From: an uncultured Bacteroidales bacterium
GTDB lineage: Bacteria; Bacteroidota; Bacteroidia; Bacteroidales; Paludibacteraceae
Direction: 5' to 3'
NCBI GenBank assembly: GCA_934716995.1
Contig: CAKUYO010000008.1
Span: 25,015-89,014 of the forward strand
Length of the DNA: 64,000 nucleotides
Positions 52,329 to 60,237 of the stretch are shown here, piece after piece. Both the position numbers and the translations under genes were made by a program. The notes beneath the pieces are model-generated. The model did not search any database and was not told the DNA's origin. It worked only from the letters and a program-made list of their open reading frames with translations. Position 1 is the first letter of the stretch. The number at the start of each line of letters is the position of its first letter.

Positions 52329-52350
52329 GGATGCGCATAGGATAGGCTAC
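52329..52350 (+). repeat. 11-bp tandem array, GGATGCGCATA type
   Basis: Two units beginning at 52329 and 52340, downstream of the methyltransferase gene. Confidence 0.8.
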
Positions 52351-52399
52351 CCTTGTGCAACCCATAAAAAGTATCAAATTTTAAGATTGGCATATTATT

Positions 52400-53452
52400 T
52401 TATTTCTTCCGTTTAATAAGAATACGAGCATAGGTTGCTTTCCCGTTTATTGCGCCGTCTGCATCTTTTATTAGGGCATAGTTTTTATGCTGCAAACGCT
52501 CTATGGGAGTATAATCCCTTGCATCTAATATCTCAAACTGTTCAGGATTGTATTTATCAAGGAAAGTAATAGGTACGCCCATAACACCTTCATAATCACG
52601 AGGTATTTCTGTTACCTTATCTACATTGATGGCATCGTAATTGTCATATTTAGGGTAGTCTTGTGCATTGTACGTCCTATATAGCACAAGATCCTCGTGC
52701 CGCTTTCGGGTTTCCAAATTGGTCAGCCAGCAGATGTTTCCCAAACTGCGCCATTTCTGACCTGTTTCATCTATCCAAAAGCGTGTAGGACGTGGCTCAT
52801 AGTAGGCAGGAACAGTGAAACACATATTCCCGTTTTTGTAGCCGAGCCATACCTTGTTATCTTTTATCAGAGTAAATATCTCTTTGTAGGTGACGGCATT
52901 TTGATTGCCGAGAATAAGAAACTTTTTATCGTATTCCATCAACTGCGCCACATATTCCCGAAACAATGAAAACGGCGGGTTGGTAACCACTATATCCGCC
53001 TGTTGCAGCAGTTCCACGCACTCGGGGCTACGGAAATCGCCATTGCCTTGCAATATGGAAATCACGTTTTTGTCATTCTGCATCAGGTACTGAATATCTG
53101 CCAAGTTAATTGCCCCGTCGCCGTTGGCGTCCGTTACCTCGGTTATCTCCACTTTGTAGGCGATTTTCTTCGGGTCGTCCACCGTGGTACCGAAGTCCAA
53201 CAGCAGTTCGTTGCCCGATACGGGCGAACCGTTGTAGCAGGTCGCAATCAGTTTCTTTAATCCTAACTGATTAAAGTTCAGTGCAAAATACTTGAAGAAG
53301 TTGCTTTCGTACGGGTCGTCGCAGTTACAGAACACGACCTTGTCTTTGAAATAAGGCTTGTAGTTTTTCAGTTCGTTACTGATGTCGGAAAGTTGAGTAT
53401 AGAACTCATCTTCTTTGGCACTTTTAGCCCGTGCCAATGTCTTGCTTGCCAT
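52400..53452 (-). CDS. EcoRI-type adenine-specific DNA methyltransferase
   Basis: 350 residues from ATG 53452; a TTG at 53500 would add 16 residues unlike the family. The start MASKTLARAKSAKEDEFYTQL and the block VFCNCDDPYESNFFKYFALNF match the EcoRI methylase family. The catalytic motif IV is NPPF with Asn158 (IVVTNPPFSLFREYVAQLM), followed by FLILGNQNAVTYKEIF. It transfers methyl from AdoMet to adenine N6; the target site is unknown. Residues about 108-119 (DANGDGAINLAD) form an EF-hand/dockerin-like calcium loop. The 3' half is more AT-rich than neighbouring genes. Flanking 28-bp direct repeats suggest acquisition. No EcoRI-like nuclease is adjacent. Confidence 0.88.
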   Translation of the reverse strand: MASKTLARAKSAKEDEFYTQLSDISNELKNYKPYFKDKVVFCNCDDPYESNFFKYFALNFNQLGLKKLIATCYNGSPVSGNELLLDFGTTVDDPKKIAYKVEITEVTDANGDGAINLADIQYLMQNDKNVISILQGNGDFRSPECVELLQQADIVVTNPPFSLFREYVAQLMEYDKKFLILGNQNAVTYKEIFTLIKDNKVWLGYKNGNMCFTVPAYYEPRPTRFWIDETGQKWRSLGNICWLTNLETRKRHEDLVLYRTYNAQDYPKYDNYDAINVDKVTEIPRDYEGVMGVPITFLDKYNPEQFEILDARDYTPIERLQHKNYALIKDADGAINGKATYARILIKRKK

Positions 53453-53521
53453 AGATTGATAGATTTGTGCAGTGCTATCAATCCCAGCCGAAATAGACAA
53501 AAAGAAAGGTGCAAACTTTTC

Positions 53522-53690
53522 TTCGCGTTCACAGGAAGCCTAGGAAGAAACCTGCCTTACTCGCAAAAAGTTTACACCCAAAGTAGTGTAATGCGAGTAA
53601 GCGAAAATCCGAAAGACTTCCTTGTGAAGCGTTAATGCTATTCCGATTTCAGAGAAATCAGTTTCCTAGGCTTTTTTCTTTGAACGCGAA
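53522..53690 (-). ncRNA. Structured palindromic element in the methyltransferase leader (RNA or MITE-like)
   Basis: Outer arms 53522-53546 and 53663-53690 pair (both contain TTCGCGTTCA and AGCCTAGGAA) with a small internal loop. Inside lies hairpin A: CTTACTCGCA at 53556-53565 with TGCGAGTAAG at 53592-53601, extended by TTACAC/GTGTAA. Hairpin B is CTTC/GAAG near 53617-53630, and hairpin C is GATTTC-AGA-GAAATC at 53645-53659. It lies between the promoter at 53796-53803 and the ATG at 53452, so it would be transcribed as a multi-branched 5' leader. A terminal-inverted-repeat MITE is the alternative. Confidence 0.6.
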
Positions 53691-53795
53691 ATAATAGCAA
53701 ATGCTGTTAAAAATATGTCGTTGCATCGCCTTTACGATGCCGGTTTGCATAAGCAATGTATAATTAAATTGTTGATACTTTATTGTTTACGCCTG

Positions 53796-53803
53796 CAAAG
53801 ATA
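53796..53803 (-). promoter_or_regulatory. -7 box TATCTTTG for the methyltransferase
   Basis: GAAAAAGCAGTATCTTTGCA on the minus strand, an excellent extended promoter. It implies a leader of about 340 nucleotides. Confidence 0.75.
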
Positions 53804-53850
53804 CTGCTTTTTCGGCACTTGTGCAAATAAAAGAAGAATCTCGGGCAGGT

Positions 53851-53906
53851 AATAGGGGAGGTGGGGGGATGTATATATAAGTTTTGGCAATCCACCTCCC
53901 CTTATT
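53851..53906. repeat. Inverted repeat GGGGAGGTGG/CCACCTCCCC
   Basis: Arms 53851-53864 and 53892-53906 pair over 14 bases with one bulge, around a 27-base AT-rich loop. Confidence 0.75.
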
Positions 53907-54025
53907 TCCCCGCCTTTTAGGGGTATTCCCTCTTCTGTAATTGTATAAATTTACCCTACAAAACATTCTCTTTGTTAAGATTTTATTGTGTGTCGTGTAG
54001 TGTAAATTGTGTATTGAAAAGTAAG

Positions 54026-54058
54026 GTGGATGTCGGGTGGATGTCGGGTGGATAGCAG
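54026..54058 (+). repeat. 11-bp tandem array, GTGGATGTCGG type
   Basis: Units at 54026, 54037 and 54048, preceded by GAAAAGTAAG as at 12052. Confidence 0.88.
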
Positions 54059-54072
54059 GTGTTTATTCCCCT

Positions 54073-54100
54073 TTCAAAAGGTGCTTTTTGTTAAGATTTT
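54073..54100 (+). repeat. 28-bp direct repeat, right copy
   Basis: Pairs with 52259-52286 (one mismatch) across 1.8 kb. Confidence 0.88.
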
Positions 54101-54230
54101 GCCTGCCTTTTTACATTATTGGACAGTACAAACAGGAAATATAGATCGTCGCAATTTATTTTCTGCCAAGGTGTCTGTTTGGTACACTTTTTGCGACATA
54201 ATCGGTATTAACCGTTAAATTTTTATTATT

Positions 54231-54752
54231 ATGATTTCCAAGAAGTTAGAAGAGGCTCTGAATGCCCAAATCAATGCAGAGATGTGGTCTGCTTATTTAT
54301 ACTTGAGTATGTCGGCATACTGCCACCGTGCAGGGTATGCGGGAATGGCTAACTGGTTTATGGTGCAGTTCAAAGAGGAGCAGGATCATGCAATGATCTT
54401 CTTCAACTATCTGCAAAGCCGTGGCGGAGATGTACGTTTGGCGGCTATTGACAAGGTCGAAACCGACTGGGCTAACCCGTTGGCTGTGTTTGAAAACACC
54501 CTCTCGCACGAGCAGAAAGTTACTTCGCTCATCAACAACTTGATGGACATTGCCGTACAAGAGAAAGACTATGCTGCACAATCGCGTCTGCAGTGGTTTA
54601 TCGACGAGCAAGTGGAGGAGGAAGAGAACGCTACCGACATCATACAAAAACTGAAACTGCTGGACGGCAACTCCTACGGAATGTATGTTCTCGATCAGGA
54701 ACTCGCTGCCCGCACCTACGTGCAAGCCGCTCCGTTGGCTACTGCCGAATAA
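54231..54752 (+). CDS. ftnA: Ferritin
   Basis: 173 residues, four-helix bundle. Ferroxidase residues are visible as Glu17 (NAQINAEMWSAYLYLSM), Glu50 and His53 (FKEEQDHAMIFFNYL), Glu94 (SHEQKVTSLI), and Glu/Gln in DEQVEEEENATDIIQKL. It oxidises Fe(II) and stores iron in a 24-mer shell, limiting oxidative damage. It is monocistronic and ends at a strong terminator. No TAnnTTTG box was recognised upstream, so the promoter may be of another class. Confidence 0.96.
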   Translation: MISKKLEEALNAQINAEMWSAYLYLSMSAYCHRAGYAGMANWFMVQFKEEQDHAMIFFNYLQSRGGDVRLAAIDKVETDWANPLAVFENTLSHEQKVTSLINNLMDIAVQEKDYAAQSRLQWFIDEQVEEEENATDIIQKLKLLDGNSYGMYVLDQELAARTYVQAAPLATAE

Positions 54753-54778
54753 GCACACGTATTAGTCATCAACATATA

Positions 54779-54819
54779 AAAAAAGAGGTCGCCACTATAT
54801 CAGTAGGGCGACCTCTTTT
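54779..54819. terminator. Bidirectional terminator between ftnA and the radical SAM gene
   Basis: 13-bp stem AAAAGAGGTCGCC/GGCGACCTCTTTT, symmetrical with A and T runs, between convergent genes. Confidence 0.95.
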
Positions 54820-54832
54820 GTCTTGTTGTGTA

Positions 54833-55741
54833 TTACATTCTCAACTTAAACCCGCTCAACAGGGTATCCGGACAGAAATGGAACACCGATGCCATTTCCC
54901 CTGCCATACAGAAGCCGCAGTTGCGGCATTGGTCTGTACCATAGCCCACGCACAGACTGCGTTTCCCGTCGGGATATATAAAATTGGTGACAAAACATTC
55001 CTTGCCTAATTGTATCTTGCCCAAGGCATTGAGTTTCATCTTCTTGAGTCCGGAATAACTGTTCATTACCGGATAGCCTCGGTGCTTGTATGCGATGACG
55101 CGGTCGATAATCTCCGCTTTCTTGTCCGGTGGTATCATCAGGTATTCCGTACCCGGATAAGGCGTGTGGAAATTGATGGAGATCTGCTCTATGGCAGGGT
55201 TGTTTTTTACATACTCCATAGCCGCGTCCAATGAGTCGCAGTTGAGCGTATTGACCACCATATTGACGCAGACATGTTTCTGTCCGGAGCGGCGAATATT
55301 CTCTTCCAAGCGGGCGAATGTGCCTTCTCCGCGCACGCTGTCGTGATATTTGCCTACGCCGTCCATCGATACCCAGATAGAGTGGGGGTGTATCCACGAG
55401 AAATCCTGCTGGGCATTGGTGGTAACCGTTACCGAGAAGAAACCGATTTGTTTGGCGGCATCAATGATATCGTTGATAGTCCTGTCGCCCTCTTTCCAAA
55501 GGGTGGGCTCTCCGCCCTCCAGGTCGATGAAACGTGAGCCTTGCGCATAAGCAAAGCGCATATCGCCCAATATGTCTTCGTATGTACGCTGGTGGTAGCC
55601 TGCACTGCCGTACACCGAGCAGTGCTTGCAACGCAGGTTGCATTTGTCGGTAATGAAAAGCACGGTTTGCAGCGGTGCCTTGCGTCCGAAGAAACGTGCC
55701 CGTACAAACCATTGCGCCAGATAAAAATATGGTCGAATCAT
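54833..55741 (-). CDS. Radical SAM enzyme of unknown substrate
   Basis: 302 residues. The 4Fe-4S/AdoMet motif is CNLRCKHC (CxxxCxxC, about 33-40), followed by the GGEP-type block FIDLEGGEPTLWK and SVTVTTNAQ. The C-terminal Cys cluster CVGYGTDQCRNCGFC may bind an auxiliary cluster, as in SPASM/Twitch proteins. The N-terminal MIRPYFYLAQWFV resembles HpnH-like or DUF3463-containing members. The reaction cannot be told from sequence. It has its own promoter at 55801-55808. Confidence 0.85.
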   Translation of the reverse strand: MIRPYFYLAQWFVRARFFGRKAPLQTVLFITDKCNLRCKHCSVYGSAGYHQRTYEDILGDMRFAYAQGSRFIDLEGGEPTLWKEGDRTINDIIDAAKQIGFFSVTVTTNAQQDFSWIHPHSIWVSMDGVGKYHDSVRGEGTFARLEENIRRSGQKHVCVNMVVNTLNCDSLDAAMEYVKNNPAIEQISINFHTPYPGTEYLMIPPDKKAEIIDRVIAYKHRGYPVMNSYSGLKKMKLNALGKIQLGKECFVTNFIYPDGKRSLCVGYGTDQCRNCGFCMAGEMASVFHFCPDTLLSGFKLRM

Positions 55742-55800
55742 TGTATGTCGTCATTTTTCCGGCATTTTGTTGTGTGCCGGCGTTTGTTGATACTATTCTG

Positions 55801-55808
55801 CAAAGGTA
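55801..55808 (-). promoter_or_regulatory. -7 box TACCTTTG for the radical SAM gene
   Basis: Lies about 60 bases upstream of the ATG at 55741. Confidence 0.7.
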
Positions 55809-55881
55809 CGGAATTTATTTGATGTACGCAAAAAAGAAATGCTACAACTATCGCAAAACGATAATCATAGCATTTCGATTG

Positions 55882-55955
55882 TGACCCCGCTGGGACTCAA
55901 ACCCAGGACCTTCAGAACCGGAATCTGACACTCTATTCAACTAAGCTACGGGGCC
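55882..55955 (-). tRNA. tRNA-Arg (anticodon CCG)
   Basis: Acceptor GGCCCCG/CGGGGTC with one G-T pair, anticodon stem TCAGA/TCTGA around TTCCGGT (CCG reads CGG), T arm CTGGG TTTGAGT CCCAG. CCA is not encoded. No clear promoter was found in the 187 bases to the next gene. Confidence 0.95.
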
Positions 55956-56023
55956 TTCGCGTTCGACAATCGGGTCGCACAGAGTGCCGGCTATGCCGCC
56001 ACTAAAGCGACCGATGTCTCCGC

Positions 56024-56059
56024 TTTTCGAATGACAAACCTCGGTTTGTCATTCGAAAA
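56024..56059. repeat. Perfect 17-bp inverted repeat upstream of tRNA-Arg
   Basis: Arms TTTTCGAATGACAAACC and its complement are separated by two bases. It lies between the zinc peptidase stop and tRNA-Arg and could act as a transcript-end hairpin or processing signal. Confidence 0.8.
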
Positions 56060-56142
56060 AAAGTATGTATTGTATAGCATCTGTTCGTCTCGCTTGACGA
56101 ATACTATTGGTTTTCTTGTTTGGTTGGTGTAATTGCAACCTG

Positions 56143-56844
56143 TCAGTCTCTTCTGTTTCCTACCAGAATCAGAATATAATACACCAGCGTTGCCAGCGAG
56201 GACAGGGCGGCTACTACGTATGTATAGGCGGCACTGCGCAGTGCGGACGTTGCCATAGGAGTGGTCTCGCTGTTGGTGATACCTGCCTCTTGCAACCAAT
56301 CAATAGCCCGCTTGCTGGCGTTAATCTCCACAGGTAGCGTGATGAACGAGAACAGAGTGGTCAGTGCAAACAGCCCGATACCTACTTCCATTACCTGCGG
56401 AAATACCCCAATCAGCAGCATACCCGCAAGCAGTACCCAAGTCAGCCAGCGGCTGGCAAAATCTACTGCAGGAACCAACGCGGAACGCAGTTTCAGGGGA
56501 GCATATTCCTGTGCGTGCTGTACCGCATGCCCGCACTCATGTGCGGCTACTGCAGCGGCTGCCACCGTGGCTTGCGAATAGACCGCCTCTGACAGATTGA
56601 CCGTCTTGTCGGCAGGGTTGTAGTGGTCGGTCAGCCGCCCTTTGATACATGTTACCTGCACATCGGTGATACCGTTATCGCGCAACATCTTTTCAGCCAC
56701 CTCTTTTCCCGTAAGCGGCAAAGCCACCTTGGAATAGCGTTTGAACTTATGCTCCAACGATGCCGATACTGCCCAACTGAACAGCATAATGGCGATAAAG
56801 ACAACCCAATAAATCGTATTTGCGTTTGCTGCTATATAATCCAT
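56143..56844 (-). CDS. YugP-like membrane zinc metallopeptidase
   Basis: 233 residues. Membrane segments at about 10-28, 125-145 and 200-225. The zinc motif AAHECGHAVQHA (HExxH, His near 100) follows NLSEAVYSQATVAAAAVA. This is the Zn_peptidase_2 (YugP) family, inner-membrane proteases with poorly known substrates. It starts two bases after the Fur gene stop, so the pair is co-expressed. Confidence 0.92.
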   Translation of the reverse strand: MDYIAANANTIYWVVFIAIMLFSWAVSASLEHKFKRYSKVALPLTGKEVAEKMLRDNGITDVQVTCIKGRLTDHYNPADKTVNLSEAVYSQATVAAAAVAAHECGHAVQHAQEYAPLKLRSALVPAVDFASRWLTWVLLAGMLLIGVFPQVMEVGIGLFALTTLFSFITLPVEINASKRAIDWLQEAGITNSETTPMATSALRSAAYTYVVAALSSLATLVYYILILVGNRRD

Positions 56845-56846
56845 AA

Positions 56847-57308
56847 TTACTTGGTTGTTTGTGGTTTACGCTTACAGGTCTTGCATGTTCCGTACACATA
56901 CAGCGAACACCCCTGCATCGTAAAATTCGAGTACTTGCGTGTGCGTACGATATTCTCGACAGCGACGTCCCTGAAATGAGATACCCGCCCGCAACGTGTA
57001 CAGATCAACTCCATACGCACCACGCTTTTGGTCATCAACTCATACTCCGATTGCTTCCGCCCATAGCGTTTGTTGATACAATGCAAAATCTGTGCCGAAA
57101 CCAACAGATTGACCGTATTATATATTGTTCCGAGGCTGATATGCTCGTTTGACACGGCATTTACCAATGTTTCCATACCAAAAGGCTGCTCCAAGGCGCA
57201 TATATGTCGGAGCAAGGTGTATCGCTCCGGAGTATGGCGCAGACCGTTGTCCCTGATATAGGTCTCAAGTTTCGCTGACGCCGCCTTGTATGGGTCTTCC
57301 TGCTTCAC
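56847..57308 (-). CDS. Fur-family transcriptional regulator
   Basis: 153 residues. Winged helix (LRHTPERYTLLRHICALEQPFGMETLVNAV, SLGTIYNTVNLLVSAQIL), then a dimerisation domain with zinc Cys pairs CTRCGR and CKTCKR. Members sense iron, zinc or peroxide; the metal cannot be assigned by eye. It starts directly after the GNAT gene stop and is followed by the YugP gene, forming a three-gene minus-strand operon. Ferritin at 54231 is a plausible but unproven target. Confidence 0.93.
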   Translation of the reverse strand: MKQEDPYKAASAKLETYIRDNGLRHTPERYTLLRHICALEQPFGMETLVNAVSNEHISLGTIYNTVNLLVSAQILHCINKRYGRKQSEYELMTKSVVRMELICTRCGRVSHFRDVAVENIVRTRKYSNFTMQGCSLYVYGTCKTCKRKPQTTK

Positions 57309-58436
57309 TTAAATAGCCTTGATGTATGCACGGCGGCGTTTGTGCTGCTTATGCTCGAACTGTGTCCAGTTGGCCTGGTTCTTGGTATTGGTCTCGAGAA
57401 TGGAGGTGGTCTCCGCATACTTGATACCATACTTGTTCATATAAGGTATCTGGTCGGTGAAGAACAATACGTTGATTCCGTGGTCCTGGTAATCGGGGTG
57501 CACGGCTATCAGCAGCAAGTCGAACACCTCCATTTTCTTGGCACGGAGTGCCTTGAGCAGATGATACCAACCAAACGGGAACAATTTTCCGCCGCATTTG
57601 CGCAATGCATTCGATATATCCGGCATACCCACGCCCACGCCAACAATCTCGTTCTTCTCATTGACGATAACCGTAACGAAATCGAAATTCAAGATAGGGA
57701 AATACATCGCACGATAGTATTCCTTCTGGCGCAGGGTCATCGGCTGGAAATTGTAGAGTTTCTGGTAAGCCGCATCGACCACATCCATATATTCGATACC
57801 GTATTTGGCTACCAACTCTTTGGTATTCTTCACCTTGTCCACACGTACATGGCTGCGTTTCTTCACTATTTCCGCCAGTCGCTGCAACCGCTCCGGTATC
57901 TCGGCGGGAGGCGTAACGCGGAACTCGATCCAGTCCGCCTCTTTTGTCAGTCCGTACGCCTCCATGTGCTCCACATAATAAGGATAATTATAGAGCGATG
58001 CCATCGGCGCGAGGTACTCGTAACCCTCAATGAGCAACCCCTCGTGGTCGAAATCAGTAAACCCGAGCGGACCGTTCATCTCTGTCATTCCCCGTTTGCG
58101 TCCCCATTCAGCCACGGTATCGAGCAACGCTTTGCTTACCTCTTTGTCGTCAATAAAATCCATCCACCCGAACCGCACGCGCTGTACATTCCAGCGTTTG
58201 TTGGCCTCGCGGTTGATAAGAGCGGCAATACGTCCTACGGGTTTGCCGTCGCGGTATGCCATAAACAACTGCTTGGTGCAGACATCCAAGGCAGGGTTCT
58301 TCTTGTCATCAAAAGTATTCATCTCGTCGAAGAACAGCGGCGGGCAATAGTAAGGACACTCCTTATATAAATCGTTGGCAAACTGAATAAACTTTTTAAT
58401 CTCCGATTTAGTGTTGATTTCCTTTATTTCTACCAT
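57309..58436 (-). CDS. GNAT-like N-acetyltransferase family protein
   Basis: 375 residues from ATG 58436, with the promoter just upstream. N-terminal part IKKFIQFANDLYKECPYYCPPLFFDE, then MAYRDGKPVGRIAALINREAN and the acyl-CoA-site-like stretch MTEMNGPLGFTDFDHEGLLIEGYE. A second GNAT half carries VTVIVNEKNEIVGVGVGMPDIS and LLLIAVHPDYQDHGINVLFFTDQI. A conserved Bacteroidota protein of unknown substrate. The stop abuts the Fur start. Confidence 0.82.
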   Translation of the reverse strand: MVEIKEINTKSEIKKFIQFANDLYKECPYYCPPLFFDEMNTFDDKKNPALDVCTKQLFMAYRDGKPVGRIAALINREANKRWNVQRVRFGWMDFIDDKEVSKALLDTVAEWGRKRGMTEMNGPLGFTDFDHEGLLIEGYEYLAPMASLYNYPYYVEHMEAYGLTKEADWIEFRVTPPAEIPERLQRLAEIVKKRSHVRVDKVKNTKELVAKYGIEYMDVVDAAYQKLYNFQPMTLRQKEYYRAMYFPILNFDFVTVIVNEKNEIVGVGVGMPDISNALRKCGGKLFPFGWYHLLKALRAKKMEVFDLLLIAVHPDYQDHGINVLFFTDQIPYMNKYGIKYAETTSILETNTKNQANWTQFEHKQHKRRRAYIKAI

Positions 58437-58469
58437 AGATATATGTTTCTTAAAACCACAAAAATCGGA

Positions 58470-58477
58470 CAAAGGTA
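58470..58477 (-). promoter_or_regulatory. -7 box TACCTTTG for the GNAT-fur-yugP operon
   Basis: Lies 33 bases upstream of the ATG at 58436. Confidence 0.7.
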
Positions 58478-58750
58478 CAGCAAAAAATCGAGATATACAA
58501 ATGTATTTTGCAGTTTGCCGCAAAAAAATATAAATATGATCCAGTGTTTCGTTCTCTTCTATACAGAGTATGCAGAAAAAACAATGCATAAACTGTATAA
58601 ACAATGGCTTATTCACAGCAAAAAAGCCAATCTCGTTGCCGTGTCGTTGCCGTCTTTTTGCCGTAATTTCTATTATGAAATATAGGGATTGCATACTTTG
58701 CATATTCGGACAAAAAGTACACGCAGTTTGGCTATGCTGAAAAAAAGTTG

Positions 58751-58758
58751 TAACTTTG
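58751..58758 (+). promoter_or_regulatory. -7 box TAACTTTG for rarA
   Basis: Lies 66 bases upstream of the ATG at 58825; preceded by AAAAAAAGTTG. Confidence 0.7.
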
Positions 58759-58824
58759 TCCTCTGAAATAATCCTGTATGATGCATTGAATTATGTATTG
58801 TACACTACGCATTATAGATTGAAT

Positions 58825-60102
58825 ATGTTGCCACTTGCAGAGCGATTGCGTCCGCGGACACTGGACGAATATATAGGTCAGAAACACCTTGTGGGTGAGG
58901 GGGCAGTGCTGCGCCAAATGATAGAGAGCGGGAACCTGAGCAGTTTTATCCTCTGGGGGCCTCCGGGGGTGGGGAAGACTACGCTTGCCAAAATCATTGC
59001 CCATCAGTTGGAGCGTCCGTTCTACACCCTTTCGGCGGTAACAAGCGGAGTGAAGGAGGTGCGCGAGGTGATAGAAAAAGCCAAGCGCACGACGGTGATG
59101 AACAGCGGTATCTTTGCCGCCACCGCCGACCGCCGGCCGCCGATATTGTTTATAGATGAGATACACCGTTTTTCCAAGTCGCAGCAGGACAGCCTATTAG
59201 GGGCTGTGGAGGACGGCACAATCACTCTTGTGGGTGCGACTACGGAGAACCCGTCTTTTGAGGTGATAACGCCTTTGCTGAGCCGCTGCCAGGTGTATGT
59301 ATTGCAGCCGCTGGGCAAGGAGGATCTGCTCGAACTCCTGCACCGCGCCCTCAGCGAAGACGAGTATATACGCTCGCTCGGTATCGAGGTGAAGGAGACC
59401 GAAAGCCTGTTGCGCTACTCAGGCGGAGACGCACGCAAGTTGCTCAATATCATCGAACTGGTTACCAATTCGGGCGTGCGGGTGATTGACAACGACACCG
59501 TTACCAAGCAACTGCAGCAGAACCCCGTGGCTTACGACAAAGATGGCGAACTGCACTACGACATCATTTCCGCGTTTATCAAGTCTATTCGAGGGAGCGA
59601 CCCCGACGCAGCCATCTATTGGCTGGCACGAATGATTGCCGGAGGCGAGGATCCGAAGTTTATTGCGCGGCGGCTGGTTATTTCCGCCAGCGAGGACATC
59701 GGTTTGGCAAACCCGAATGCGATGCTTGTGGCGAATGCATGTTTTGACACACTGACCAAGATAGGCTGGCCGGAAGGGCGTATCCCGCTGGCAGAGGCGA
59801 CGGTTTATCTGGCAACCTCGCAGAAATCCAATTCGGCGTATCTGGCTATAGACCAAGCCCTTTTGGAGGTGAGAAAGAGCGGTAACCTGCCGGTGCCGCT
59901 GCATTTGCGTAATGCGCCGACCAAACTGATGGAGGAACTCGATTACAGCGACGGATACAAGTATGCGCACGATTATCCGAACCATTTTGTAAAGCAGCAG
60001 TTTATGCCGGATGAGTTGCAGGGTATCCATTTTTGGCATCCGCAAGGCAGTCCGCAAGAACAGAAAATGGCGGACTGGATGAAATATCTCTGGGAGAAAT
60101 AA
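58825..60102 (+). CDS. rarA: Replication-associated recombination ATPase RarA (MgsA)
   Basis: 425 residues from ATG 58825 (MLPLAERLRPRTLDEYIGQKHL is the family start). Walker A GPPGVGKTT, Walker B FIDEIHRFSKSQQD, sensor VGATTENPSFEV, and the C-terminal tetramerisation region DIISAFIKSIRGSDPDAAIYWLARMIAGGEDP. It acts at stalled replication forks together with SSB and the polymerase. Confidence 0.96.
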   Translation: MLPLAERLRPRTLDEYIGQKHLVGEGAVLRQMIESGNLSSFILWGPPGVGKTTLAKIIAHQLERPFYTLSAVTSGVKEVREVIEKAKRTTVMNSGIFAATADRRPPILFIDEIHRFSKSQQDSLLGAVEDGTITLVGATTENPSFEVITPLLSRCQVYVLQPLGKEDLLELLHRALSEDEYIRSLGIEVKETESLLRYSGGDARKLLNIIELVTNSGVRVIDNDTVTKQLQQNPVAYDKDGELHYDIISAFIKSIRGSDPDAAIYWLARMIAGGEDPKFIARRLVISASEDIGLANPNAMLVANACFDTLTKIGWPEGRIPLAEATVYLATSQKSNSAYLAIDQALLEVRKSGNLPVPLHLRNAPTKLMEELDYSDGYKYAHDYPNHFVKQQFMPDELQGIHFWHPQGSPQEQKMADWMKYLWEK

Positions 60103-60130
60103 AAAATTTGCGCAAGTCGTTTTTTTGTAC

Positions 60131-60138
60131 TACCTTTG
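60131..60138 (+). promoter_or_regulatory. -7 box TACCTTTG for the ROK kinase
   Basis: Lies 99 bases upstream of the ATG at 60238. Confidence 0.68.
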
Positions 60139-60237
60139 TACTTTGATTTTTTTCCGTGCGGCTCCGACAGGGGCTGCGGGCTGTGCAACTAATTATTTAA
60201 TAACCAACAATAATCTAATAATCAAACAGTTAAAAGT

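Larger units (their letters stand above)
51956..52399. other. 444-base intergenic region packed with repeats
   Basis: TTCTCCGTTAAT/CATTAATGCC repeats near 51957-52015 and 52097-52165, GGGGACG palindromes at 52020-52094, and a 9-bp array at 52187-52220. The 33-bp interspersed repeat is at 52222-52254, the 28-bp direct repeat at 52259-52286, and GGAT 11-mers at 52329-52350. No gene. Confidence 0.85.
53453..54230. other. 778-base intergenic region with structured leader and repeats
   Basis: Contains the palindromic element 53522-53690, a hairpin GCATCG/CGATGC near 53724-53741 and the methyltransferase promoter at 53796-53803. A 14-bp-arm inverted repeat is at 53851-53906, 11-bp GTGGATGTCGG units at 54026-54058 and the 28-bp repeat at 54073-54100. 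A TTTGTTAAGATTTT word also occurs near 53970. No gene seen. Confidence 0.8.
58437..58824. other. 388-base divergent promoter region
   Basis: Contains the GNAT promoter at 58470-58477 (minus) and the rarA promoter at 58751-58758 (plus). TGCATTGAATTATGTATTG-like repeats lie near 58781-58820. Otherwise AT-rich with no gene. Confidence 0.75.

Noticed and set aside
53522..53690. Retron msr-msd
   Set aside because: No reverse transcriptase gene is nearby, and no branching-G context or effector was seen.
53522..53690. tRNA-like or tmRNA element
   Set aside because: No T-loop TTCGANT or acceptor pairing in the right geometry.
55991..56299. 102-residue frame near tRNA-Arg
   Set aside because: Overlaps the YugP gene in another frame and reads through the 17-bp palindrome.
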